The notes: generated by a model not told the origin, from the letters alone. DNA of 64,000 bases from Tolypeutes matacus (GCA_026826555.1 JAKSZT010037307.1:3053879-3117878), one strand, 5' to 3'; counted from the first letter of the stretch, positions 46,401 through 57,692 are shown. Translations and numbers: made by a program.

Positions 46401-49221
46401 TGGCAGTGTCCGTGGCCGCGCTGCTGCTGACCGCGGCTGTCCTGCTGAGCCTGCGCAGCCTCAAGTCCAACGTGCGTGGGATCCACGCCAATGTGGCGGC
46501 CGCCCTGGGGGTGGCAGAGCTCCTCTTCCTGCTGGGGATCCACAGGACCCACAACCAGGTGCAGGGTCAGGGCGGGAACCTGCGTCCTGCTACCCTCGCT
46601 CGGGGGCACGGTGCCAGGACGCCTAAGTCGGGAGCAGGAGGCTGCGGTTTAGGGTCAGAGGTGGGGCCAGGCAGGAGAGGTCCTGATGCCCTCCCGCCCC
46701 ACCCCCAGCTGCTGTGCACCGCAGTCGCCATCCTCCTGCACTACTTCTTCCTCAGCACCTTCGCGTGGCTCCTCGTGCAGGGGCTGCACCTCTACCGCAT
46801 GCAGGTCGAGCCACGCAACGTGGACCGCGGCGCCATGCGCTTCTACCACGCCCTGGGCTGGGGCATGCCCGCCGTGCTGCTGGGTGAGGGCCCCGCCCAC
46901 TGGCCCACCCCAGGCTCTGGCCCCGAGCTCCGTCCGGCACACGGGGCGGACCGCCAACCCTGTCCCCCAGTCCCGATCACGACCCCCAGCCTCACCCCCC
47001 ATCCTGTGTGCCCCGGGTCGGAGCCTGCTCCACCCTCACCTCCAGCACGCCACCCCCCCATGGGAGAGAGAGCAGCTCTAGAACCCCTTCGGCCCTCCCC
47101 CTCACCCCCCCCAGGCCTTGCTGTCGGCCTGGACCCCGATGGCTACGGCAACCCCGACTTCTGCTGGATCTCAGTCCACGAACCCCTCGTCTGGAGCTTC
47201 GCCGGCCCCGTGGTCCTCGTCGTCTTGGTGAGTGGCCTGCCCTCGGCGCTGGCTGCGGCGGGTGTGTGGTGGGGGCAGCGCCTGCAGCTCCCCGGACTCA
47301 GCCTCCGCGTCTGTCGTCTGGTCACTGAGCGACCACCCCCTGGGCAGCTGGCACGGCCACGGCCATCTGGGGTCAGAGCCTTGGCCGCCTCTGTCTCCCT
47401 GGGTGTCTCTCTGACGCCGTGTCTTGGCGTGTCAGGCCCTCCTGACTTTCCCTGTGCCTCTGAACCCCGTCTGTGTGTGTGCACGCGCGCGCGTTCCGCA
47501 CTGGCTCTGGCTCTCTCTGTGCGTCCTGGTCTCTGCCCGCCTCTCTGTCTCTCACTATCTCCGTCTCTCTCTGCCCTGCCGCGGCCCCACACGTCGGCCG
47601 GGGTTCAGATGAACGGGACTTTGTTTCTCCTGGCTGCCCGCACATCGTGCTCCACTGGGCAGAGGGAGGCCAGGAAGACCTCTGTGCTGTGAGTTGGCCG
47701 ACGGGGTTCTCCGGATGGCAGCCCTCCCCGGGGTGGGGTCTGGGGGTCCCCAGGGCATGCCTGTGCAGGCTGGGCTCCCGAATCTGGGTAGGGGGTGTAG
47801 TCACACCCACCTGGCCTGTGGGTCCTCTCTGGCACCGTTGCCATATTCTGTGGCCCCAAAATGTGCTTCTGCCCTGTTGTCTCTCCTCATCCCCTGGGTC
47901 TCCCCAGTGTCTCCCATGTCCTGGGCGGCTCGCCTCGTCCCTGTCCTCGGTTTCCCACCTGTCTTCTATGTTTTTTCTCATGACCCACAAACTCCTGTGT
48001 GTCCCCCTGTCTCTCACGGCTTCCTGAGTGCCCTCCTGGTTCTTTGTGTCCTGCTGAGACCTCCCATGTTCTTGTGGGAGTCCCCTTTCTTCCATGCCCC
48101 CCAAGCCCCCTACACCTCCCCCCAGGTCCCTTGTATGTCCCCCACATGACCCCTGTGTGTCCTCCCCTGTCCCCCCATTGTACCCACAGCAGGGCCCTGC
48201 GAAGCTCCTTTCTGCTCCTCCTGCTGGTCAGTGCCTCCTGGCTCTTTGGCCTCCTGGCGGTCAACCACAGCATCCTGGCTTTCCACTACCTCCACGCTGG
48301 ACTCTGTGGCCTCCAGGTAATTCTGGCAGCCCCCCTCTCACCCTGGGCCCAGACGGACTTTCAGCGGGCTGGGTCGCAGCCCCTGACAGACTCCCAGGTG
48401 GCCCTACGCTGCTCTTCTCTGCCCTTCCCTGGCCTCTCCATGACTCCATACTGCCCCTTGGTGACCCACAGGGCCTGGTGGTGCTGCTGCTTTTCTGTGT
48501 CCTGAATGCAGATGCTCGGGCTGCCTGGGCACCAGCCTGTCTGGGCAGGAAGGCGGCACCCGAGGAAGCGAGGCCAGCACCCGGGACGGTGAGAGGCGGC
48601 CAGGGCCGGGGGGTCGGGCTGGGGGCCCGGGGCTGGCTCACACTGCTGTCCCCACCCCTCTCCCTCAGGGGCCTGGGGCCTACAACAACACGGCCCTCTT
48701 CGAGGAGAGCGGCCTCATCCGCATCACTCTTGGTGCCTCCACCGTCTCCTCCGTGAGCAGTGCTCGCTCTGGCCGGGACCAGGACCAGGACAGCCAGCGG
48801 GGCCGCGGCTACCTCAGGTGGGTGGGAGGGCCTCCTCGTGAGGGGGATGCTGGACCAGGGCAGGGTGCAGGGGGCCATGAGAAGGGCTTGTATTTTTTTA
48901 GGGGGTACCAGGGATTGAACCCAGGACCTCGTACGTGGGAAGCAGGTACTCAACACTGAGCTACATCTGCTCCCCAATGAAAGTTGGTTTTTTCATTTGT
49001 TTGTTTGTGCTTTTTTCCCTCAAAATCATCTTTATTTGAATTCATAAATACATTAGCTCAATAGGTTAATCTACTCTAGGTTATTCTCAGAATATATGGG
49101 CCATAATATTTACTACATAAGATATTAAAACTGGTATAAGGTTTTGGGGTGACCTGAAAATCTGCATTTCTAGGCAATTTCCATGATTCTGTTCTCAAGG
49201 CTGGAATTCTTTGATTTACTC

Positions 49222-49261
<40 letters not shown>

Positions 49262-52200
49262 AACTCTCAGGTATCTTATATTTTTTATTTTTTATTTATT
49301 TTACTGGGAGGTCCTGGGGATCGAACCCAGGTCCCTCCATATGGGAGACGGACGCCCAACCATTTGAGCCGCATCCACCCCCCTACTCAGTTTTTTTAAA
49401 AAGCCAAACATGGAGACAAATGTGTGGCAGTTTTCAAACCCTGCATGATCATCTTCAAGATAGTTAGTATACGCTTTCCCACGTCGTATTTCAATGTCAA
49501 GGCTTTGCTCCTCTTCTCTCCTCAGATCTGAGGTATTTTGGAATTCTTTTGAGAGTTCTGTGAAACAAAGGTACAAAGTGTAACTATAATTCACCAACAG
49601 ATTAAAACAGGACAAAGTACAATTCTCTTAGACACGTGGTAAACTGAACCTCGATCCAGACTAGGATGCTCGAGAGAGCTGTTTCCTGCATGGTTTGTCT
49701 CCTCAGTCATTGTCCATAGGACTCTGAGAAGCTGTAGGAATATGCAGGTGCAGGCTCGAGGGCCGACTTCATCTCCAACGTTGTGGAAAGGGACTGTACA
49801 TCCCTGGGCAGGGCCCTATGCTCCCCTGCACCATCCGGGCAGAGCCTGGGGAGAGTGACCTCCTGGGGAATCCACGTTGGATGTCTGTTTTTAGGAGGTA
49901 CCAGGGATTGAACCCGGGGCCTCGTACATGGGAAGCAGGCGTTCAACCACTTGAGCTACATCTGCTCCCTGAGAAGGGGTTTTTGGCCCATGGGCTGAGA
50001 GGAGGCAGGGTGGGTCTCTGGGTGTCTCCGATGGGGGTAGAGGTGGCACTTGGCTGAGGCAGGGAATGCAGGGAGAGCAGGTTTGAAACAGGTGGATTAG
50101 AGTCTGAGGGGCTTGCTCTGGGCTCCCAGGGGGTCGGGGAGACACACCCAAGACAGTGAAATGCTCACGTTTGGATTGGGTCAGGGATCCCCTGGATGGG
50201 GAGGGCATAGAAGCATAATGGAAGCTGGCCCCTTGTTTCCTGTCTTGTCCTGAGCAAGCCCTGGGGCCAGGGCTTGGCCATTTTCTCCCTGGGGGAGGCA
50301 GAGTCTGGCCACTATAGCCGGCTGTGGGCTGGCACTGTCTCCTCAGCTCAGACCAGGCCTGCCTTGCAAGGGGTTGGCATCAAGGTCCTCGGGCCTGCAG
50401 CACCGCCCAATCCTGGTCATCTGGCTCTGTGTGCCAGAGCCTGGGCCCCTTCTGTGCTGCCTGGGCCCCAGGTGCCTTCTGCCACCCACCCAGGGACGCC
50501 CTCGGAGCCCTCCCACGTTCAGCTGGCTGTGCTCTCACAGACTCCCGGGCCTCCAAGCACCCCACCACATCCCTCTCTGATGGGGTCTCGTGCATTTCCA
50601 GGGACAATATCCTGGCTCGACGTGGCTCGGCTGCTGACCACCTTGACCACAGCCTCCAGGCCCACACTGGCCCCACTGACCTGGACGTGGCCATGTTCCA
50701 TCGAGATGCTGGCGGAGGTGGGGACCTGGGCCAAAGGATGGGGGAGGCAGGGGCTCACTCCCTGATCTCCTTTTCTTCTACCCCAAACTGGAAGTAGCAA
50801 CTGATGGGGATAGGGCACACTGCCCCCAGTCACTGCCCCAGGAGCTGGCCCCTACCCAACCCTAGTTTCCCAGATCTGTTCTTAACCCAGTTTACCCCTG
50901 ATTAATCCCCGACTTTCTGTTCCTGCCCCACCCCAAACTCTTCCCAGGACCCCACCCTCAAGACCCTCCAACCCCAAGCTTTTTCCTCCTCCTCCTAGTG
51001 CCGCCCCTCCCCAAGCACTGCTATACCCTCTTCCCTCTCACCTTTCCAACTGCAGGTGTAGACTCGGACTCAGACAGTGACCTGTCCTTGGAGGAGGAAA
51101 GGAGTCTGTCCATCCCGTCTTCAGAGAGCGAGGACAATGGCCGGACGCGGGGGCGTTTCCAGCGTCCACTCTGCCGGGCAGCCCAGAGCGAGCGGCTCCT
51201 CACCCACCCCAAAGGTGATGGGGGCCCTCTGACCCCATTGGTGACCAAGGGACACCCCATCGCCCACTTAGATGTGACCTAGGGACCCTCTTGGCCCCTG
51301 AGGATGCCTGAGACTGACCCATTCGGAACCTCTGGGGCTCCTCTCCTGGGGTCACTGTTGGCACCCCCACTCCGCTCTCGCATCCAGCCTCCTGGCAGCA
51401 CTCTGCTGGCTGCAGTCCCAGTAACTGCCTGGACAAGAGAGTAAGGCGGCCAGGGGCGTTCTTGAGCGCCATGCCACCCTGCCAGCCCCTCGTCTTCCCT
51501 GAGAGCTGGGCTCAGCCTGGCCTTCCGGAGTCTCAGCCATCAGGTCCTTCCGTCCCGGTGTCTGTCCACCTCCAGTCCAGGTGGGAGGCTGAGCGGTAAC
51601 CCCTCCCTGGCTGGCTCCCCTGGTCTCCGAGGAGATGCCCTCCCCCTTCCACCTCTATGCAGGAGAACAGCCGGGGATTCAGGGGTCTCTGGGGTCAGCG
51701 ATCACTGAGTCTGGACCATGGGGGTCATGGGTCACACAGAGGCTCCTGTAACCTGCCCCGGTTCCCCAGATGTGGACGGCAATGACCTCCTGTCCTACTG
51801 GCCGGCGCTGGGGGAATGCGAGGCAGCCCCCTGTGCCCTGCAGACTTGGGGCTCCGAGAGGCGCCTGGGGCTGGACGCCAGCAAGGATGCAGCCAACAAC
51901 AACCAGCCAGACCTGACCCTGACCAGCGGGGACGAGACCTCCCTGGGCCGGGCCCAGCGCCAGAGGAAAGGTGCCAGCCCCGGCCTTGGCCAGCACCGCT
52001 GGGGCCCCGACCCAGGGGATCTCTGTCTCCTGACCCCAGGCTGCTTCGCAGGGATCCTGGAGCTGCTCCTGCTTTGATTTGGGAGGGTCCTGCTCCCCTA
52101 CCCTGCTTCATGGGTCCCTGGGGATGGCCCCTGTCCTGACCTGGCCTCTTCCATGGGGACCCCAGGGATGGCTTCTGCCCCCACCCAGGAGATTCCTGCC

Positions 52201-55087
52201 CCCACCCTGACCCTAGTCTGCTTCACCACGATGCTGGGAGCTGCTTGCTCCCAGAGCTCTTTCCCTGATTTGGAAGGTTTCTGCCCTCCTACACTGCTTT
52301 ACAGCGACCCCAGGGGTGGTTCCTGTCTCCACCCCTGCATCACAAAGACCCCAGGGACTCCCCCTGCCCTGACTCAGAGGATCCCTGCCCCCTGCCCCTG
52401 GCCCGCTGCTGGGACCTGGGGGCTGCCCCTGCGCTAACCTCAGGGGGAGGACGCCCCTGACCCTGCACCACTGGGAATGCCCCTGTCCTGACCCGAGGGT
52501 CTCCCTGCCTCCCTCTGCTAACCCCTGTCCTGCGGCCTCTTAGGGGCCCCCAGGGCCCGAGAAATTTCTGTTCCTGACCCTATGTTATGGGCTCCCTGGG
52601 CTGCTGGCTTTCTAGAGTCAAGGAATTCCTGCCCCTGCTGCGCCTTCACAGACACAGCTGTCCCCACTTGTTCCTCTCACAGGCATTCTGAAGAACCGGC
52701 TGCAGTACCCACTAGTGCCACAGACCCGAGGCGCCCCTGAGCTGTCCTGGTGCCGTGCAGCCACCCTGGGCCACCGCGCTGTGCCGGCCGCCTCCTACGG
52801 TCGCATCTGTGCTGGTGGGGGCGCTGGCAGCCTTTCCCAGCCAGCCAGCCGCTACTCCTCCAGAGAACAGCTGGACCTGCTCCTCCGGCGGCAACTGAGC
52901 CGCGAGCGGCTGGAGGAGGCCCCTGCACCTGTTCTGCGTCCCTTGAGCCGGCCAGGTTCCCAGGAATGCCTGGACACCACACCAGGCCGTCTGGAGCCCA
53001 GGGATCGGGGTAGCACCCTGCCACGGAGGCAGCCACCCCGGGACTACCCCGGCGCCAAGGCTGGCTGCTTCGGGTCACGGGATGCACTGGACCTAGGGGC
53101 ACCCCGCGAGTGGTTGAGCACACTGCCCCCACCCCGCGGCACCCGGGACCTTGACCCGCAGCCCCTGCCTCTGCCCCTGTCTCCCCAGCGGCAACTCTCA
53201 AGGGACCCCCTCTTGCCGTCCCGGCCTCTGGACTCTCTGTCCAGGAGCTCGAACTCGCGGGAGCGGCTGGACCAGGTGCCCAGCCGGCACCCCTCCCGGG
53301 AAGGCCTCGGGCCGCCTCCACAGCTGCTCAGGGCCAGGGAAGACCCAGCCGCTGGTCCCGGCCGTGGCCCCTCCACAGAGCAGCTGGACATCCTCTCTTC
53401 CATTCTCGCCTCCTTCAACTCCTCGGCCCTCTCCTCCTCTGTGCAGTCCTCCAGCACGCCCTCGGGCCCCCACACCACTGCCACGCCTTCTGCCACAGCC
53501 TCTGCGCTTGGACCCTCCACTCCACGCTCTGCCACATCCCACAGCATCTCAGAGCTGTCGCCAGACTCAGAGTAAGCAGGGTCCAGCCACTGCTCACGCC
53601 CTTACAGCTTAGGGCAGCCTCCCGCGTCTCCTGCCTTAAGTTCCACCACGGAGTGGGGTGGGGATGGGCAGAGTGGTGAGGGCCACCCCAGGCTCAGCAC
53701 AGCCAGGGGGCCAGAGGCTGGGGCGGAAATCTGGCAGGGAATGGGGCGTGCCCAGCGGGGCCTTGCTGCTTATACATGTGGAAGCAGACGATCCTCCTGG
53801 TGCTGGTACCTCTCCTGGAGGGGGAGGTACCTTCCGTGGCTGTGGCTTGCCAGGGAGGGCAGGAGCCAAGGCCCACAGACGGGAGGTAGCCTGGTAAGTG
53901 CAAGCGGCAGGGAGGAGAGGAGGGGTCTGGGCTTGGGAGGCTTTCCTAGGGGGCAGTATGGGATGAGGAGGGACCAGGGCAGCGCCTGGATGTGGGTGCT
54001 CTATATCTATGAAGAGCTCAGCTTTGTCAGGGGGATTCCTCCGTTCATTTACCTGTTCAGCCAGCTTTTAGTTCTGTCTGTCCAGGGGCACTGCGGGGAG
54101 GCACACAGGAGCTGAGTTGGGACCTGGTGCATCTCAGGTGCCTGTGGGGCATCTGTGGGGTAGGAAATGGCAGATATCCCCGGAAGCAGCTGGATACATA
54201 CAAGTCTCTCTTCAAGAGCAGCCCCGGGAGGCCAGGCACATCCATCCTTAAGAGGTTGGGGGAGGGATACCCGTGAAGGAGTCACAGAGGGAGCGGTGGG
54301 GGAGGGCGAGGGATCCGAAGATACCAGGCCTTGGAAGCCAGAGGGAGGCTGAGTTTCAAGGAGGAGCTGCTGGCCCAGGCTCTGAGGGGGTCAGTAGATT
54401 GAGAGAAGGCTTTGTGGGGAAGGGACTCCTACTAGGTGTAGAACAGGGTGCCAACAAAACCTGAGCAGGACCCAAGGGATGGAAGGGCAGGGGGCTTTGG
54501 GGGCCTGATGCCCAGGACTCCCGAGCAGTGCTGGGACATGGGGAGGGGAGGGAGCTGGCCCACCCCCTGGGTTCCCCTGCAGCCTCGCTTGGGGTCTGGG
54601 TGGGTCAGGGGTGGCTGGGGGTTACTGAGCCGGGGTTCCACTCAGCCCTGAGTTTGAGTTGTGCCTCTCACCGCACGAGCTATGCCACCTTGAGCAGGTG
54701 GCTTGACTTCTCCAAGGCTCGGTTTCCTCATCCGTAAGATGGGTCTGTACAAACTCAGAGCTGTGGAGAAGATTTCTGAACCAGTATCTGTCCAGTGCTC
54801 ACCTTAGTGTGTCTACATAGAAGGTCTTGCGAAGTGTTTAGAGGAAAGACCTGGGCGGCCCAGGGGTCCAGAATGGGTGAAGGGCTCTGAGAACCTGGAG
54901 TGGGCACAAGGGCAGCTGGGGGCACCCTGAGACAGAGACAAGGGTGATGGGGGTGGCTGGGAGAGGTGGGCCCAGGCCAGGTCCTGTGAGGAAACCCAGA
55001 ACCACCTGCCTCCGGGTTCTCTCAGCAACAGCCTTTGATCTCCTCCTTCAATTCTGCAGAGTTCCCAAAAGTGAGGGTCACTCCTGA
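30749..55087 (+). CDS. CELSR3: Cadherin EGF LAG seven-pass G-type receptor 3 (Flamingo homologue)
   Basis: Coding exons: 30749-34484, 35435-36085, 36236-36461, 36713-36828, 37138-37226, 37336-37493, 38084-38247, 38549-38674, 38763-38932, 39333-39518, 40043-40159, 40529-40700, 40867-41008, 41096-41216, 41533-41716, 41977-42078, 43371-43465, 43681-43890, 44083-44278, 44506-44661, 45049-45226, 45770-45937, 46135-46261, 46352-46558, 46709-46883, 47115-47227, 47609-47688, 48193-48316, 48472-48588, 48669-48817, 50602-50717, 51062-51214, 51770-51970, 52683-53571, 55060-55087. The 35 GT-AG exons give 3313 aa (human about 3312), with no internal stop. It is a plasma-membrane adhesion GPCR of the planar polarity pathway that guides axon tracts and neuron migration. 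The start is the second Met of the human Met-Met pair; the first is GTG here. Signal peptide about 1-32, nine cadherin repeats, EGF/laminin-G block, hormone-receptor and GAIN/GPS, seven helices, long tail. Confidence 0.96.
36159..36197 (+). repeat. G15-C7-G17 homopolymer block in CELSR3 intron 2
   Basis: Positions 36159-36173 are G, 36174-36180 are C and 36181-36197 are G. The intron is only 150 bases and this block fills a quarter of it. It may be real G-rich sequence, but homopolymers this pure are also a common assembly error. Confidence 0.8.
39103..39201 (+). CDS. CELSR3: Candidate in-frame cassette exon of CELSR3 (33 codons)
   Basis: The 99 bases are framed by a good acceptor ('gatgccttctgcag' to 39102) and a strong donor (CAG|GTAAAG at 39202). 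They start and end in phase 0, as do the neighbouring exon ends at 38932 and 39333, and contain no stop. Inclusion would add VQGTSSQPLVL...GHSALLCQ inside laminin-G 2. The last residues GHSALLCQ echo the end of exon 9 (GPHSTLLCQ). I do not recall this exon in the reference human protein. Confidence 0.4.
41977..46261 (+). other. CELSR3: CELSR3 exons 16-23: hormone-receptor and GAIN/GPS region
   Basis: Residues about 2120-2530. Exons 16-17 code the hormone-receptor-like cysteine motif (CPKSLRAGVWWPQTKFG, then CDEDQGWLEPDLFNC). Exons 18-23 code the GAIN domain. The GPS cysteines and tryptophans are present (VCVQWDPPGL, then CELVHRNGSHARCRC), but the cleavage region reads CSRTGTFGVLM and lacks the usual His-Leu-Ser/Thr, so autoproteolysis may not occur. 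Intron 16 carries a 30-bp minisatellite. Confidence 0.88.
42363..42705 (+). repeat. Degenerate 30-bp minisatellite in CELSR3 intron 16
   Basis: About eleven copies of a 30-base unit run head to tail, of the type 'gcagacccctccctgccgcc' followed by 'tgaggtccct'. Because 30 is a multiple of 3, one frame reads as a 10-residue repeat (LQTPPCRLRS, LQIPPCGPRS). One unit has extra bases near 42635. Copies differ at many positions. Confidence 0.85.
46352..48588 (+). other. CELSR3: CELSR3 exons 24-29: seven-helix region
   Basis: Residues about 2531-2802. Helix 1 (FTHVVVAVSVAALLL) and helix 2 (VAAALGVAELLFLL) are in exon 24. Helix 3 (YFFLSTFAWLLVQGLHLY) is in exon 25 and helix 4 spans exons 25-26. Helix 5 runs over exons 26-27 (VVLVVLMNGTLFLL). 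Helix 6 (SFLLLLLVSASWLFGLLAV) is in exon 28 and helix 7 (LHAGLCGLQGLVVLLLF) spans exons 28-29. Exon 28 has a NAGNAG acceptor (48188-48192). Confidence 0.92.
48891..48976 (-). mobile_element. tRNA-derived SINE, minus strand, CELSR3 intron 30
   Basis: A T-rich start is followed by 'ggtaccagggattgaaccca' (reverse of the B-box), 'cgtacgtgggaagcagg' and 'gagctacatctgctcccc' (reverse of the head). Confidence 0.85.
49005..49880 (-). pseudogene. Candidate processed retrocopy, antisense, parent unknown
   Basis: Read on the minus strand, the segment ends with AATAAA (49036 to 49031) followed within 25 bases by an A-rich stretch. That is the mark of a reverse-transcribed mRNA 3' end. It is compositionally unlike the surrounding GC-rich introns. 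Open stretches such as ELSKEFQNTSDLRREEEQSL occur on the minus strand, but stops interrupt them. A younger SINE is inserted at 49231-49383. I do not recognise the parent gene. Confidence 0.35.
49231..49383 (-). mobile_element. tRNA-derived SINE, minus strand, with target-site duplication
   Basis: A long T-run and 'gaggtcctggggatcgaacc', then 'tatgggagacggacgcccaa' and 'gagccgcatccacccccc', are the reverse of a SINE like the one at 11994. Direct repeats 'tactcagttttttt' lie at 49217-49230 and 49384-49397. Confidence 0.88.
49885..49970 (-). mobile_element. tRNA-derived SINE, minus strand, CELSR3 intron 30
   Basis: The phrases 'gtaccagggattgaacccgg', 'cgtacatgggaagcaggcg' and 'gagctacatctgctccctga' are the reverse of the tRNA-like head and B-box. 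Confidence 0.85.
52040..52600 (+). repeat. Degenerate tandem repeats in CELSR3 intron 33
   Basis: Related blocks recur, for example 'tgatttgggagggtcctgct' near 52075 and 'tgatttggaaggtttctgcc' near 52268, each followed by a 'ccctaccctgctt' or 'cctacactgcttt' block and a 'ccccagggatgg' type block. The unit length is irregular. Confidence 0.5.
54640..54805 (+). mobile_element. MIR element in CELSR3 intron 34
   Basis: The phrases 'gagctatgccaccttgagca', 'cttctccaaggctcggtttc' and 'ctcatccgtaagatgggt' match the remembered MIR core closely. Confidence 0.75.
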
Positions 55088-56765
55088 GGGGCCGGCGGTG
55101 CAGAAGAAGAGCCAAGGACGGTGGAGCATTTGGGCCAACAGCGAGACGCCAGGAGTCAGGGGCTGATGCCAAGGCAGCCCCTGCCCCTCCAGCTCTCCCT
55201 GTTGGGGCAGCGCCGAAGGCTCTTGTGTGTCTGTGAGCATGCGTGTGAAGGGTGTGGGGTGGGGGAACGGAAAGGAGGACTTTTATACGTTTTGTACCTT
55301 TGTAACCAGAGAGATATGTTTATGTTATTTTTCAGCATCTGTCTCCCAGGGGTCTGAGGCTGGGCTGGTGCAGGGGTGGGGGGTGGGGAGGAGGGACAGA
55401 GGTGCAGAGTTTGGTCCCATTTGGGTCCCTGCCCTTTTTTCTCATCTCAGTAGAGTGGGGCCAGGCAGGAGGGGAAGATGCCCACCCTACCCCAGGGCCC
55501 AAAGGGTGGAAATTATTCTTAGCTTTTTCTCAAATGTCCCAAGGGCCAAACTTCCAGGGCTGGGGGTTGGTCTTAGAGACAGGGGTTCCCTGAGCACCTC
55601 ATGGGGGCTCAACTCGCGCTGCCCCTCCTTGTGGATGTGTATGTTTAGTACGCGGAGTCCCTGCCACTTACTGCCTTATGACCTTGGACTGATGCTGTGG
55701 GGCCTGGTGGAGCAGCAGATGTCGTGTTTACAGAGCAAGGCTTCCCTTCCCGTGGGGAGGAGCTGAGGCCGCTATCCAGACATTCCTGCAGCTGGTGGGT
55801 GGAGGGAGTCATCCTCTTGCCCCCACCCCCGCCCTGAGCAAAAACTATCAGTGGTGCCATTCCATTCCCTGACACTGTTCCTTGCTAGGACTTATTCTGG
55901 GGGGTGGGGTAGGAGAATGAGCCAAGGGAGCAGAAAGGAGGGAATTCAAGACCCTGAATGTAGGTGCCACTGCCTCCCATGTTTACAGGAACTCCCTGGC
56001 CTCAGGTGTTAGGGCTGGAGGAAGTGACTCAGTTCCACCCCCTTTATTCCTTTCCAAGGGGGAAAACGACCTTTAGGGCCCTGTTGGTGAAGCTCTTACT
56101 TTTCTTACTTTGATGTCCAGAACTGGGACTTTTAAATTTTGTTGTTTACAGGTCAATACTAAACACATTTTTAAAATTTTGTTGATAACTTAAAATTTTG
56201 AACTTTTATACTTTGTTTACAGTTGAGAAATCTTTTTGGGTTTTTTGTTTTTTCCTTTGTCTGCAAGTGAAAGGTAGGGAGAGTGGGGGAGGGGCTTGGA
56301 GGAGCCACCTGTGAGGACCCTGGACTTGGCCATCTCGAGGGGGCTTCTAACCTCCAGTTCTCCCAGGCCAAGAATCAGCCTGAGCTTCCTATTGAATGGC
56401 AGACTCAGAAGGCCTCAAGAGTGGGAGTCCCCTTACCACTGGGAAAAGTTGTGCAGGCTTGGGGGGGGTGGTCTGTGCATACTCTTGGGAGGCAGTTTCA
56501 AGGAGGATTATAAATTCCACTTCTGTGACAGGTGCCAAATCCCACCAGCCATGACCCCAGCTCTCCTTATGCAGAATAACCTCTGCCCTCGAGAGGGCTG
56601 AGGACCTGCTGGGTGGGGGGTAGGTGTCCTTGCTATGTCCTAGGTTCTATAGATGCCCCTCTCTTGGGGTCCACCCCTCCAGCCCAGTGGCTCCCTTCCC
56701 TGTCTGTGTAAATTGTTCCGTGAAGCCGCGCTCTGTTTTGGGAATAAACTTCTATAGAAAAGAGT
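55088..56765 (+). terminator. CELSR3: CELSR3 3' UTR and poly(A) signal
   Basis: The stop is at 55085-55087. AATAAA lies at 56743-56748, giving a 3' UTR of about 1.7 kb, with a T-rich stretch ('ctgcctctttctgtttgc') downstream. Nothing else of note was recognised in the UTR. Confidence 0.85.
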
Positions 56766-56769
56766 CACT

Positions 56770-57290
56770 GCCTCTTTCTGTTTGCGGAGTGGCTGTGAAT
56801 GATTCAGCGCCGACTGGCCTTTGGGAGGAAACTGAGCCCCCCCTCTCCCAAGAATAGCCAGCTATTTTTAGCCCATTTCTTTGGAGATTTGGACCTAGTT
56901 CCCCTCTCTTTAACTCTGAATTCTGGCCCCTGGCCTTGTGATGGGGCCTGAAGTTTGAGCACAGGTGCTGGGAGTAGGGTGCAAGGGACTCGCCGTCTCT
57001 GGTCAAGGCAGCAGCATAATTCCCTTCCCTCTGGCCAGGAGTCATGCCCTAGGAACTGCCCTTGCTGACCCCACCAGCCTTTCTGACTGGAGTTGCCCGG
57101 ACGGCCCTGCCACCCAGGCCGTTTTCTTTGTGGCTCCTGCAGGAACCTTCGGGCACGATGTCCGGGCTGTGCAAGGGGCGGGCAGAGGGACCTCGCGGCC
57201 TCGTTTCTGGCCTGGGCGGCCAGGAAACATGAGAGGACCCCACTGGGCCGGGCTTCCCCACTTCAGCGCCACCCCCGCCCCGTGAGCTAA
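56770..57290. other. Short intergenic gap between CELSR3 and SLC26A6
   Basis: No gene, SINE or RNA is recognised. The two genes are only about 0.9 kb apart, from poly(A) signal to start codon. Confidence 0.5.
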
Positions 57291-57692
57291 GGCTCGGACC
57301 CCGGTCGCTGGCCACGCCCCCAGCCTCCTGGCCACTAGGGGGTCCCCTCCCCGCCACATGGAGACCCTCTGAAAGGAGCCGAGACCTGGGGTCAGCCGCG
57401 TCCCCCGCAGGGGCCTGGGGCGCGCTGACGTCAGTGCAGCGCGCGGCCCCGGCCCTGCGGCCCCACCCGGCTCCCGGCAGGGCAGGAAGGGGTTAAGCCC
57501 AGCTCCGGGCGCCTCCCGGCCCCTCCCCGGGCGCGGCGCCCGGCCCCGCCCCTGCGCGCTGGCTGGGCCCCGCCTTCCCCGTCCTGCCCGGGGATTGGCC
57601 GCCGGGAGCGCGCCGCGCCCGCCCGCCCCTCCTTCCGGCGCGCAGCGGCCTCTGTGGAGCGGGCGACGGCCGCCGCCAGGCTGCGCGGCGCC
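57290..57692 (+). promoter_or_regulatory. SLC26A6: SLC26A6 CpG-rich promoter with a CRE
   Basis: The region is CpG-dense with many GC boxes ('ccccgcccc') and a reverse CCAAT ('gattggcc' at about 57592). A perfect palindromic cAMP response element TGACGTCA lies at 57426-57433, about 260 bases before the start codon. No TATA box is evident. Confidence 0.65.

Larger units (their letters stand above)
48669..55087 (+). other. CELSR3: CELSR3 exons 30-35: cytoplasmic tail
   Basis: Residues about 2803-3313. The tail holds an acidic DSDSDSD cluster (exon 32), many serine/arginine stretches (SRYSSREQLDLLLRRQLS type) and a serine/threonine-rich end. Exon 34 (889 bases) runs into TAA if not spliced. With the donor at 53572 it joins a 28-base last exon that adds VPKSEGHS, matching the human end VPRSEGHS. 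Confidence 0.9.

Noticed and set aside
53572..53575. TAA as the end of CELSR3 exon 34
   Set aside because: The bases form part of a good donor (GA|GTAAGC), and splicing to 55060 restores the expected C-terminus (VPKSEGHS).
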